DNA of 64,000 nucleotides from NCBI RefSeq assembly GCF_001638985.1, contig NW_017265135.1, forward strand, positions 1,913,223-1,977,222, read 5' to 3'. The notes beneath the pieces are model-generated. The model did not search any database, was not told where the DNA came from, and saw nothing but the letters and a program-made list of their open reading frames with translations. Positions 23,587 through 36,166 of this stretch are shown one piece after another. Each line of letters starts with the position of its first letter. The stretch's first letter is position 1. The position numbers and the translations under genes are program-made. This stretch comes from Phycomyces blakesleeanus NRRL 1555(-) (taxonomy: Eukaryota > Mucoromycota > Mucoromycetes > Mucorales > Phycomycetaceae).

Positions 23587-25102
23587 GTATATTGCAATTC
23601 ACTACTTTCACTTGTAACTTTAATACTGCACAGCATCGAGGTACAAAAATATGATTCCGATCATCTTTTATCACTCCCAACATTTGGAACACAAACTGCC
23701 GAGACAGAGATCGAAAAACCCTACACTCTCCTCCCCTTCCCTCCTCTTCTCCCCCCTTTTTTTCTTGTTTTTGGTACCAAACTTTGACGTGCTCAATTTG
23801 GCATTGAGTCGGTTTGTACAAAATAGTCTGCATGTTTTTTTTCAAGCTGCACAGATGTTTAGCAACAAAAGTATAGAAGATATCGGCATCGGCAACTAAG
23901 TACTCCACGTGAGTAGAAGAAGCTGCAAACCCAGTTGTCAAAGAGAGTGAGATATTGAGAACATTGAATGGAAAAAGATCAAGTGTATTGACAGCTGGTT
24001 AATTAGAAACAAGAGAATATGGGGCATGCTCAGCAGTTTATTATGTATATATATATTTCTTTGTTTATTTTATTGCTTCTATTTTTGCCTAGAGACCAAG
24101 TATACAAGTATTTCAAGTTCTAGACTAAGCAGGTTGCCTAGATATTTTTTTTTTCTAGAAACATTAACCAATTTGTTGAAGATGGCTTAACAAGGGTGTA
24201 CAAATAAGCACATATGAACCAATTCACGAGTTTAACCCGCTCAAACATGAACGAGGTGTATATGACGCTCTGTTTTGAGTCCCTGAGACCTTATTTTAGA
24301 TTCATGATTTGTAATTACATCGAGAAAGCAAGAGAAAGCAAAGGAAAGCAAGAGAGTAGTATAATACAAACCCAAGAGTTTCGACTCTTAAAGGCGGGAT
24401 AAATAGAGATTAGAGCCTAAAAACGTGGCAAAAAAAAGAAAAGAAAAGATGCATAAACCTTAAACAATGCCGAAGCCAGAATATGATATGAAGATTGGTC
24501 TGTCTACAGCAATATAATAGTAATTTTATTATTTTTATTGATCTCAATAAGGATCTCCATTTGATCTATACGTTCCTGGTCATGCCTGTGGGTTTGCAGA
24601 ATCCTGCATAGCTGAGACATACGAGGGGCAAGATAATGACAATAATAATAATAAAAATAATAATCATAAAAAAAAGGGGGGGGGGGGAAGGAGGCATTCA
24701 AGGCAACTCTTGTCACAAGCATCCTCTTCTTTATTTGTGGCTCGTGCCCATTTGAACAAGGCGTTTTGGAAGGGGAGGGTCGACAGCAACCTACAAAATC
24801 AGCCCTCTTCATTTTACTTCATCTCTTCTAAAACCTCGGCTTCAGTTCCCGTGACACGAGTCTGGAAAATGAGAATAAAGAAAACTGGTGCCTTTGTAGA
24901 AATTCTCGACCAAATCTATATAATTCCCTTTGTTTCTTTCTCTCTTCTCTTCTCTCTCTCTAAAAGTGAATTTAAATATTCAACCTAATTAGTTATTATT
25001 ATAATATATATATATATAAGCAAAATTAGACACTTTATATATATATATATTTTATATTTTATATATAAATTATTCTCTAAAATACACTCTTTTAATTCGA
25101 TT
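21818..25102. other. Gene-free 3.3 kb interval with a CAGRCA minisatellite
   Basis: No exon chain with family similarity was found on either strand. Notable repeats are a hexamer CAGGCA/CAGACA array at 23193-23292 (about 17 units), TA tracts (23560-23590), an AGAAAGCAAG-type repeat (24325-24352), and a homopolymeric G12 run preceded by A8 (about 24670-24690). The end includes the promoter of the next zinc-finger gene, which is TA-rich (25001-25070). Confidence 0.5.
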
Positions 25103-25911
<809 letters not shown>

Positions 25912-26077
25912 ATTACAACTTTAATAAATATATCCATTCATCCCATTCATGCATCCATTTCTTTTTTTTTTTTTTACATATAATAAAATACATACATTTC
26001 AAACTCAATCGAACGTGACTGGCTTACCCCTATTTTAGCACGTCTCAAAATATTGTTATTTTTCATTCTCTTTAACC

Positions 26078-27521
26078 ATGGACAGCAGTGTATTTGAATC
26101 CCGTGATTTGCCTGTCAAGGTCCGGATCAGCCCGACAAAAGGCAGAGAGTTTCTTGCAAAAACCAGACTGGAAGCTCAACAGACACTCTTTCGGGTACAT
26201 ATAAAGCCAACACTATTTGAGCTCCACCTGTCAAAAAAGAAATAAAATAAAAAGAAATAAAATAAAGCTCACCTTTTATATACACACTGTATATATGTAT
26301 CGATTTTTTTTTCTTTTTGGTTTTTGGTTTTGGTTTAGGTATTTCCATATGCAACAGGTGCGTCATCCTCGACATCTTGCCGCACAAGATGATAATTATT
26401 ATTAAAGACTGACTTGATAACACAGCAATCTTTGACAGTCATAAGAAAAGGGTCTGTGCTCACTGTCTCTGTGTCCACCCCACTCGAGCCTTCTCTACTC
26501 GTTGCACCAGTTGTGATCAGATATACTTTTGCTCTCTTACATGTAGTGAAGCCTATCTATCATCATCAACAGTAGACCACTCTGTAATTTGTGGGCTTTT
26601 ACGAAAGCTAGCTACCTTTAAGTCAGATCCACACACCAAAAGTGTAGCTAAATTGGTCATTTTGTGTTTGTGGGAGCGACGACGAGAGGCACACAATCTT
26701 GGGTGGGACAGGTCAGACAATTGGTGGAATCCGGAATTGGCTGCTTACTCGGAGGATGCCTTGACAAGTAGCTTTGAACAAGTTCAAGCTCTCGAATCCC
26801 ACTACAATGATTGGCCTGAGGACGATAAGAAGGACTGGCGACGAATGCAGCAGTTCCTTTATAACCAGCTCAGCACAGCACAACTACTTACTCCTCATGA
26901 GACCCTACAGGATATTATGCATCTCGTATCACGAATCGAGTCCAATGGATTTGGTATATTTCTCGAGAATAAGACGGCCAAGGGTGCTGTGCTTATTGGT
27001 CGAGGCAAGTTATTTATTTGTACATTTGCATACATATTTACATCAATAGTAAAAAACAAAAAAAAAGAAACAAAAAACAAAAAACGAATAGTCTTCCTTT
27101 CTGTTCTTTTGCTCCCTAACCTTTGCATGTATTTTTAGCTCTCTTTCCACTCGCGTCTCTCTTCAACCATGATTGTGGTAACAACTGCGAAGTAGAACAG
27201 TGCACAGAAGATAAGCTTGAAGAAGAAGGGACCGAGGTCACAGTAGAAGTCGAACCTCCAAAACAAAATAAAAAGAAGACACTTCCAAAAACTTCGGTAG
27301 TCAAGATCATCTATCCTGCCGTCTTCTCCCAGCCGCGTGGCACCTTCCGAGTGATGAAGATCAGTACGGTGCGTGCTATTGAAATAGACGAGGCCCTGAC
27401 GATCTCCTACATTGATGCCACCCTTCCTGTGTCCGCACGCCGACAACTTTTGTTGGACGAATATTACTTCAAATGTCAATGCGAAAGATGTATAAAAGAA
27501 TCATCAGGAAATAAAAAATGA
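26078..27521 (+). CDS. SMYD-type SET/MYND lysine methyltransferase
   Basis: Four exons (26078-26194, 26339-26357, 26426-27004, 27139-27521) give 365 residues. The order is SET-N (about 15-50), MYND zinc finger (about 55-97: CAHC...CTSC...FCSLTC...H...C), SET-I, then the SET core with SLFNHDCGNNC and the ALTISYID strand, and a Cys-rich post-SET (CQCERC). These are the SAM-binding and zinc-binding landmarks of SMYD proteins, which methylate histone and non-histone lysines. NHDC replaces the usual NHSC. Exon 2 is only 19 nt. Intron 3 has a GC donor (GAG|GCAAGT), which the reading frame requires (LIGR|ALFPLASL). It converges on the MEPCE gene with only 59 bp between the stop codons. Confidence 0.93.
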
Positions 27522-27580
27522 TCAATCGAGAACAAGCACAAACACAAAAAGGACTAATGATATTTTGGTACATTCATGAT

Positions 27581-28554
27581 TTATTTCGTATAAAGCTCCA
27601 GGGGACGTTTGAACCCTAAGGAATATTTGTGCACAGACACAACACAAGCATCTTTAGTTATCATTGTATTGTATTTGGTCACATTTCATTTTTATTTCAA
27701 TCTGTATACACTTACCCTTGTTGTCATTGAGAGACTTTCCGAGGTGTTTAACAGATGAGAATCCCAGTTTCAAAAGATATGGTTCGTATTGATCTGGCGT
27801 GAAACTCAAACCTTCAAATATAAACCTGGTCTCCTATCCTCTTTGTTTTAGTGACTTTTACTTCTTTTGGTTGGGTACTTGTTTGTTTATTGATTGTATC
27901 TTGAAATATTATCATTACTACTAACTTCCGCATAGCCTACCTCAGTTTGTTTAGCTCGTCGATAGTATGTGTCGAAAGGCTGTGGTTCGACAACAAATGA
28001 ACCACCTGGTTTTAGACTCTTGTAGACTTTTTTAAAGAACATCTTGATACCCTCGTCTCCTCGATGCAATTGAATCCATTTAGTCACACTTAGCCTATTA
28101 GTATTAATATTAATATTTGGCATTCTTCGCTGGTATCAATCAACTCACGCCATAATTGTGTCATAACTCTCTGGCTCTACATCCATATCAACCCAATCTC
28201 CATCTTCAAATGTAGTATTGACCGGAAATCCAGTGTAGTCTGCAGTTGGTGGAAGGGTCATGAAAGAGTATCCAAACATATGCGACATTGATTTCGGGAA
28301 ATATGAGAAGCGCATGCAGAGATCTATAGGGCCCTGCTGTTTTTCTTCGGAGGGGTCCTGAAGTGCATAATCAATCTTGGTTTGCATTTTGGCTTTACGA
28401 ATAAGATCTTTGTCAATATCAACTCCCAAAATAGATTTTGGCTGATATCTTCGACCTGGTACAAAATAGTAATTTAGACAATAAATATAAAGTAAACCAA
28501 GAGTTACTGGTTTTATGTATGCACTGTATCATTACGAATCTTCCAAAGCCTTCT

Positions 28555-28587
<33 letters not shown>

Positions 28588-29054
28588 CTTTTTGTCCCTT
28601 CCTTTAATCTTATTATTAATTTATACCTACTGATAAAAATAGTAATGTTTCCTGAATTGCAACCAATGTCCAATACATCCTTATTCTTAAACAATGACAC
28701 GTCAAGGAGATCTAAGCGAGGATCGTGATGTTTGTATTTGTTACGTCGATCTCTATTATTGTTGAATTATTATCATTTCTCATATACTGTAATCAGCATA
28801 TTAATTAAAGAAGAATTAAATAGAATGCCTCACTCGTAATAGTTTTTGTAATTGCCATAAATGTATTTATGAGGGAACTTAGGAGGTGGTTGATTGCCAT
28901 CCAATTGTAATTCCACGCCTGTCTTTCCTCCCAAGTAAGATGCTTTGGATTCTGTTCGGTAATCCATGCGTTGATATTTCAAATTATTTGCCGGATCTTC
29001 ATATTCATCTGAGCCATAAGGGTTTTTGCGTTTTGAAAAGAGTTCTTGATTCAT
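27581..29054 (-). CDS. MEPCE/Bin3-type RNA 5'-phosphate methyltransferase
   Basis: Six exons (29054-28834, 28752-28627, 28448-28149, 28094-27941, 27830-27716, 27615-27581) give 316 residues. The family caps the 5' phosphate of small nuclear RNAs such as 7SK or U6 with a methyl group. Features: NYKNYYEDR and DPRLDLL before the SAM-binding motif VLDIGCNSGNITIFI, ILGVDIDKDLIRKA, the SVTKWIQLHRGDEGI block, FVVEPQPFDTYYRRAK, and the C-terminal GFKRPLELYTK, which matches the conserved tail of the Bin3 domain. Exon 6 is only 35 nt. Intron 2 holds a CTT array (about 28558-28590). The exon 3 acceptor (GTCGAAG) was chosen because it alone keeps the frame. Its N terminus is short compared with animal MEPCE. 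Confidence 0.94.
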
Positions 29055-30403
29055 TGCGATTGATAATTAGAAAAAGTATGTGCCTTTTATTTATTATTTA
29101 TTCTATTTTCTAGAACCAAGATGTAAGAGAAGAAGAATAGAAAAAAAAGCAAGTCATCAAAACAGGAAACCCAATAACTAGATGACCATTTAACTTTGTT
29201 TCTTTCCCCTTTTTAATATGTATATATTATTAAATATTATAATATTCGGATTGAGTTTTGTGCTTTGAGCTTACTTATCTTTATCATTAAAGAAGTAAAT
29301 TCCAATCTTTCTTGACCATTTCCAAATATAAAGAAAAATGTTAATTAAGTATATATACCCATTCATGCATGTGTACGTGCACATTTGTTACATAAAAAAA
29401 AGAATTCGCGCATACTTTTATAAACTTTCTTAATAGAGTTTTTATTTTATTTATTGTCTCTTTTGCTCACAGCATATCCGTCGTTTCGGAACAGAGAATG
29501 TGTTTCTTGATACATACCTCTGCTTAAGCCAAGATGGCTAATAAGAGCACAGCATTTTATATATCTGATCTCCATTTTATTTATGGAGGTATGATCTTTA
29601 CGCGTGGCCACGATTCTTTTGTTTGCTAAGGAACGACTCTTTTTTCCTTTCCTTTCTAACGTTTTATGAATGGTTTAGGTATCTGTTTTATGCGTAATTT
29701 GGAAATGTTTTAGACAAATCAAAATGCAATTGTCTAAATATTTCAAAGAGATAAACTATTTTAGATACAAGGATTGGATTGTTGTGGTAATTGTTGCTTG
29801 TTACTTAATTTTTTCTTGATGGCAATTTGGGTGGCCTTGTGCTCAAATTTATATCAAAATTTGTTACGGCTTTAACAAGATATATTTTCTACTTCTACCC
29901 CGAACTTGTTATACTTTTCACATGTTTAATTTGTGCTACTCTCTGGATGATCGTCATGAATAAAGAAAAGAAGAAAAAAAAGGTCGAACTATAAAATTAT
30001 TATTAAACAATATTTCTCGAAATTATAGGAAAAAGCAAAAGAGCTAGTTTCTCTAGTGAAGTACAACAATGCTTTGTGAAAATCGTGTGCATAGTTAATT
30101 TCACCATATGCAATTAGATAAACCATTAGCATATGAAGTACTTTTGGGCTATACAAACTACTATATATAGCTGTTTCTTGTGCTTAACCTAACAAATAAT
30201 AATAATCAGATTTGCTAAAGAGTATCATAAGTAAATATATGAAATATATAACAATAAACAGCAGGAATCTTATTTATCAAAGAAAAAAACAAAGGAGAAT
30301 ATAAAGGAATAAATAATAATAATAATGTGCAAAATGAATAAAAAAAGCTAAAGAAAAGGAAGGAAATGTTCATTGAAATCAAGTTGTGGTTTTGAGGGTA
30401 TAT
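29055..30403. other. Gene-free interval
   Basis: 1.35 kb of AT-rich sequence between the MEPCE promoter and the 3' end of the peroxin-like gene. No exon with coding character is seen on either strand. Confidence 0.5.
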
Positions 30404-32506
30404 TTAACGTCCACGTTTTCGGTTCTCTTCATAGTGTCGAATCCATCGTCTTCTGCGAGTAACCCTATATTTCAATATGTCTGCCTTACATGGTCTCCAA
30501 AGGTCGTCTGTGTATACCCATCCATCATCTTCTGGAATCACAAGCATCTAATACACACATCACCTTTTAGCTCTAATTACTTATGATTTGTATCAACAAT
30601 TATTGTGTTACCTCTAAAATAAAAATAAATAAATTATATATCAGTTTTAGCTCAAGATCATTGATTGACTAATTCACAGAAATTTGACTTACCAATACCG
30701 AGCATATCGTCTGTCCAAGATCCACTGGTATCAACCTCCCATGCATTTTCTGTCCAGCAATACCCTTCAGGTGCTTCCTCCTTCTTAGCCTCTCGGGGTA
30801 TGATGCCAGTACTATCTGTCCATGATCCACGCTCAAGTGGTAATAACTGTAATAAAAGTGAAATTAATAAAATACATTCTACAAAATACATTCTACTCAC
30901 TTCATCAGCCGAAAACTCTCCTGATGGACCACGTCTTTGATTCTCATAAACTGATATTTCTTGTATTATCGTCTGACGATCCAAAACACGCTCATACTCA
31001 TCATAAAGATCCATAATACTTTCAAAGCTCTTCTTTCCAATGGCCATTGCCTTTGGTGTGATTTGCTTCATCACATGCTTGACAAATCTCGTGTTAGATA
31101 CAAACATAAATATACCACCACCAAGCATTATGTCGCGCATTGACACAAATGATATCAGTATAGATAGCAATATCATCGAAAGTACCAGACCCTGAAAGAT
31201 CCAAATTGAATACTGTCTAGACCCCCAATTAATGTAATGAAGATTTTCGCACACAGTGTCATAAAGGTCACTCATTTCACCCATCATGTTCTGTAAGTTC
31301 TGAAGGTTTTTAAGATATTCGGGTGATGATTCCTCATAATTGTTTGATGAGCCGCCAATATTGAATGTGAATGACCCAGTCCGTTTCCCAGCCGGGCTAG
31401 CTGTGCGTAATGGAACAGAGTGACTAGCAGTAGGGGTAGGTGCAGCCACCGTGGACCGTGCTACAGGAGGAGAAGGCAATGGTGGCGACAGACTGGATGA
31501 ACGGAAACGTTTTTGATGCGCATTGGTCATCCAATGCATCAGTGCAAAATGGGGTCCAAATAATATGATCTTGGGATAGAAACCTGAAAAGAAAAACAGT
31601 ACATAAAACGTATACAGGAGTTAATTTTAGGTCACATATTTCTTCTTCTTTTGAACACAAATCCTATTTGCAAACTTACATGCAATACAGTAAAGAACCA
31701 TAGCCACCATTGTTTGAAGAGGATTTTCCCAACTCAACAATAATATTATAGAATCTCGAACAGCAAACATAGGCCCACATCTCGACACAAATCGAGTAGA
31801 ATTCTTAGTGGCAGTTTGTGGATTAAGGGATGGAAGCGTAGCCAGATATTCGTTTGATGGTTGACTGTCGTCAGAAGCATGTAGAGCAGCAGTAACTAGA
31901 ACATCCTCGAACTCGGGTGAAGTGACAATGCTCTTGATCTTTTCTACAGCTTCTCCAAAAGATTCGATTGGCTGAGTTTCTTCAGCCTGAGGAGCCAAAG
32001 TAGGGGATATTTCTCGACTACCGTTGGTCGGGGATTTTGCTCGGCTGCCGTTGGTAGGTGATCTTGACAAGGCTGTGATAATAGGAGAGCGTGAACCACT
32101 TTTGGATGAGCTCGAAGTAGGCGTGGAACTGGAGCCAGTACTGGTTGAATAAGATCTCAAGACTCGAGCAGCCTTGTTTTGTACGCTAGTACACGGAGGA
32201 GCAGACTTCTGGCAAGAGAAATGGCAAACGAATTCACATTCTACAGGATGTGGTAAAGGTTATTTAGTACCCACAAATCCCCCCTTTTTTTCTTAAAAAA
32301 AGAAAAGAAATGAGAATAAAACAATAGTTACCTGAGCATTTGAGGCCTTGATTAGCAACCCCCCAGAGGAATCGTCGGCAATGGCCACAGTAAGTGAAAT
32401 GTGTAAAGGTGTGTTCTTTGAACGAATGAACCATGATCAGCATGGGCAGAAACCCATGAACCAGGGCTTCTTTATGGCATAAGTGAGTGACACGTGAAAG
32501 TATCAT
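30404..32506 (-). CDS. Pex24/dysferlin-domain peroxin-like membrane protein with N-terminal C1 domain
   Basis: Five exons (32506-32332, 32240-31680, 31583-30901, 30846-30693, 30531-30404) give 566 residues. Residues 27-76 form a C1 (diacylglycerol/phorbol-ester) zinc finger. The spacing is H-x12-C-x2-C-x13-C-x2-C-x4-H-x2-C-x6-C, one residue short of consensus only in the last gap. After a Ser-rich linker come hydrophobic segments (TMVAMVLYCIACFYPKIILF; WIFQGLVLSMILLSILISF). The C-terminal dysferlin motifs follow (EGYCWTENAWEVDTSGSWTDD; DDGWVYTDDLWRP...TRRRRWIRHYEE). The Pex24-DysF arrangement is that of fungal Pex23/Pex24/Pex30 peroxins, reticulon-like ER proteins that control peroxisome and lipid-droplet formation. 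An in-frame TGA lies directly before the ATG at 32506. It is divergent from HEN1, with 84 bp between the start codons. Confidence 0.92.
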
Positions 32507-32590
32507 TCGCAGTCACTTGCGTGATATTGAGTGACAGAGGACGTGCACTTGTTTTGGAAACAGAGAAAAGTGCTTTGTGGATCATTGACA
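32507..32590. promoter_or_regulatory. Compact bidirectional promoter of the C1-peroxin and HEN1 genes
   Basis: Only 84 bp separate the two divergent start codons, so the promoters must overlap each other or the coding sequences. No TATA box is evident. A CACGTG E-box-like word lies just inside the peroxin gene at about 32491-32496. Confidence 0.5.
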
Positions 32591-34102
32591 ATGTCTGACG
32601 ATCAGTGTGAATCCACGTCCTTTTCACCCCCTCTTTGGAGACAACGAAGATTATTTATACTCGAAACTTTAAGAAAACACCGAGTATCGAGTGTATGTGA
32701 ATATATGTATATATAAACATGTTAACTTTTTTATATATATCTTTTATTCATGTGTATTGCTTAATGTCATAATCAGACTATTAGCATGTAATGTGCACTT
32801 TGGAAATTGTTTTCTTTCTTTTTAATTTCTCTTTAATTTTTGTAAAGGTCCTCGATTTTGGGTGCGGAGAGGCATCTGTCTTGGCTTTTCTTATTCCATC
32901 CCCACCTTCCAGCGATGACACCCCCTTCACGAAATTAGCAGGAATAGATATTGATCAAGAATGTGTAGAAGAAGCTGTTAGACGTTGTCAGCCATGGAGT
33001 AGTGATCATACCGAACTCCGTGAAAATCCATTGACAATTGATATTTTTCACGGTACGAGTCCATTTATTCTAGTAGAAGAAAAACTCAGTGTATTGGCTT
33101 ATTATTAGGGTCAATTGCCAAGGTTGACTCCAGACTTTCAGGATATGAGGCAATTGTGTGCTCAGAAGTTATTGAGCATGTTTATCCTGATGTCCTAGCA
33201 ACTTTTTTCAATACCACTCTTGGGAATTACATGCCCAAAATAATGATTGTCACTACTCCGAATGCTGAGTACAACATTCATTTCCCGTCTTTACACTATG
33301 GCCAACCCAATGCAGAGTTTCGCCACGATGATCACAAATTTGAATGGACTCGACAAGAATTTGAAGATTGGTATGCACATTATGTACATATATATATATA
33401 TTAAATTATGTGTTAAATTGGATTTTAATTTATTCACTTACAGTTTCCCCTTATCTAATTTTCTTAAATGACAGGTGCAAAGCAGGGGCGGCCACTTACG
33501 GATACACATATTCGTTTGAGGGTATTGGTCTTCTGGAGAGCAAACGAGACGACATGAGAGTAGGTCATTGTACTCAAGCATGTATATTCACACGTATTAG
33601 CCAAACACCACCCACAGAATTACCCGCACAGTTGCAACATCGCCTAGCAACGCACATTGAATTCCCTTTCTATAACAAACCTGCACTCTCCAAAGAATCA
33701 CAAAAGGAAACAATAGATTATTATATTGGTAAGATGTGTTTATCTGAGGAAGAGTATATGAAACGACAGGAGGAATATGCTCGCCAAGAAGAAGTAATTG
33801 CAGATGAAGCTTTGGAGTGGTGCGTGGACTGGTCGGAACAGATAATTGCCGTCCCTGAGATTTATAAACCACCTGTTATCCGTCAATGGACTCGAATTCC
33901 TCTCAATATTTCTCTGTCAAGATTATGGGATATTCTTGAGATTCGCCAGGCATTCAAAAAATATGAAGTTATGGTTAAACTCTTACAAGATAATCCCATA
34001 GAATATGGTATTAATGGAGATATTCTGTCAATCAAAAAGGCTTTTGAGATTATTAGAGATGACTCAGAAGAAGAACAAGAAGAAGAAGAAATTTGGACTT
34101 AG
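32591..34102 (+). CDS. HEN1: HEN1 small-RNA 3'-terminal 2'-O-methyltransferase
   Basis: Four exons (32591-32692, 32848-33052, 33109-33370, 33475-34102) give 398 residues. The SAM motif VLDFGCGEASV and the metal-binding residues of HEN1 enzymes are intact: E-x-x-E-H in SEVIEHVYPD, and the distal His in FRHDDHKFEWTRQEF. FSPPLWRQRR precedes the domain as in animal and bacterial HEN1. No dsRBD or La domain is present, so it resembles the short animal HENMT1 type acting on single-stranded small RNAs. An in-frame ATG at 32531 would add 20 residues, but it lies only 25 bp from the divergent gene's start, so 32591 is preferred. The tail is acidic (EEEQEEEE). It implies an active RNA-silencing pathway in this fungus. 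Confidence 0.95.
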
Positions 34103-36166
34103 AAAGTATAAGATATAATACTAAAGCAAAAGATTTTCTTATCTATCTATTTATTTATTTTGCTTTATAATAGAATAGTTACGAGTATTACATATACCTA
34201 ATTTCCCTAAAGTACTAATTTTATAAACACATACCTGATTTTCGAAACTCTACCAAAGAAATAAGGTACACATATAAATATAACACCAGTTTCATTTCTC
34301 TTTTGCTTAAACTTTACAATCAAGATCAAAGTATACCAGTATGTAAAGGCATGTATACTACAGTCAACGCTTGATTAAGTAATATTTGATTTAGTGATAT
34401 ATATATCTGAGCTTTTTTTTCGTTTGTTCTCTGTTAATTAGTGCTATTTTTTGAAATAGCTGGATTTAACTTAGTGAATAACTGTTTATTCACTTTTTTG
34501 TAAGCACCTCTTGTTTGAACTTTACTTATGATTAGCAAAAAAAAAACAATTGACATCGTCTCAATCTCAAGTAGAAACGCTGTAATTGCGCAATTGTAAA
34601 TGTAGGTACCCGATTTAAACAGCGACAAGTTTAGCCCTATTTTTTACGCAAATGCATGAATTTTACGATACCTTTTATTTGTACCTTTAGAACAGCAATT
34701 TCTATACATGAAGAATACATCGAGCATTATGTACCTGCAGGAGCTATCAGCCACGGTAAAGTAATTAAAACTTATAAATAAAAGTTTTTACATACTCATT
34801 TCTCGCTTTGTTTCATTTTCTTTTCTTTTGTTACACATTAATATTCTAGACAGTGATTAACCAGAATATCTTGAGCATGATGTTAAACTGCTCCGATCAG
34901 GATGTGCGATATTCCCTTTGATGAGAAAATTAATGTTGGTGTATTTTACAAAAGCGTATACTTTTATATTTGATGTACGTAAAAAGAAGATTTTTTGTCT
35001 AGCTAGATTTATGGTCAGCGAGTCGCTCAAGTGGTACATTCGTCAGGGTATATAAGTAAGAACACCAAAGCATACTAGTCAAATATTGCTGTTGCTGTTA
35101 GGTACAAGCTTTACAAGAATTAAAAGAAAACAATAAGTATAGGTGACACAATAAAATGCTTAATTATCAATGACATTTTCAAAAACAATAAAGTTGGTAG
35201 GGTTGGCATAATTTTATCTGGCACTTAGATTGAGATACATATCATATATATGCCTTGGTTGAGTTGACAATAAATAAGTAGAGGTGAAGGAAAGGGTACT
35301 ATTACTAGTACTTTCACTCCATGTGTACCTAAATCTAGATTTCAGTCAATTTTCTTTGGAAATTCGGATCAATTGTCTCGTAAATGATATAAAAGTAAAT
35401 AATAGACAATATGTATACATTTGTCTGCGCTTCTAGTAAACGATCAAAGCGTTTCCCTTTGTAGAAATTAAAGATGATACTTGGTGGGACAAATAATACA
35501 TGTGCGTAAAATATTTTACTAATAGATTTTTTGCAGCAAGTATAACAAAATATAAATTTATCAAATAACTTTTAATAAATAATATATATGTGGGTGGGTG
35601 GGTGGGTGTATTTTAAGCCAAAAAAAAAGCATTTTACGTCTAGTTATAATTATTAGATAAATTGTAACAATATATATATATATATAAGGAAAACCAAGGG
35701 AACAACGGTAGTCGAGTATCAAATGAGCTATCCAAACCATTCTATAAGCCTAGTAAACATACCCAAGGATTCCTTAGTATCTTCAGAGTATCTTTAGAGA
35801 ATCCATAATACACTATAACTTGAAATTAACATGTTATTATTCATACAAAATACCCAAACTTTAACCAGATGCATTATTGATGTTAGAACTATAAACACCC
35901 TGTGCACTTTTATCTCTTATTTAGTAGTTTAGAGCCAAAATATTAAAGCAGAAGACAAGTATTCATGTTTGGAGATTCTTTGTAGATAAAATGCACCAGA
36001 ATTCTTATAATATGAATTGAATTACCAACTTCCAACAAAAAAAAAGGTGACCACACGGCAGTCACCGGAGAAGCGATTCAAGATTCTGGCACTTGAGAGG
36101 TCAGTGCATGTTTCACTTTTTTTTTTTTGAAAAGCAAAGAAACATCTTTACTACAATCTACACATT
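34103..36166. other. Gene-free 2.06 kb AT-rich interval
   Basis: No supported gene. It contains a short GGGT array (about 35591-35609) and a TA tract (about 35669-35687). The end provides the SERINC promoter. Confidence 0.5.

Noticed and set aside
23525..23941. 138-residue frame on the minus strand
   Set aside because: Composition is low-complexity, there is no family motif and no plausible exon neighbours.
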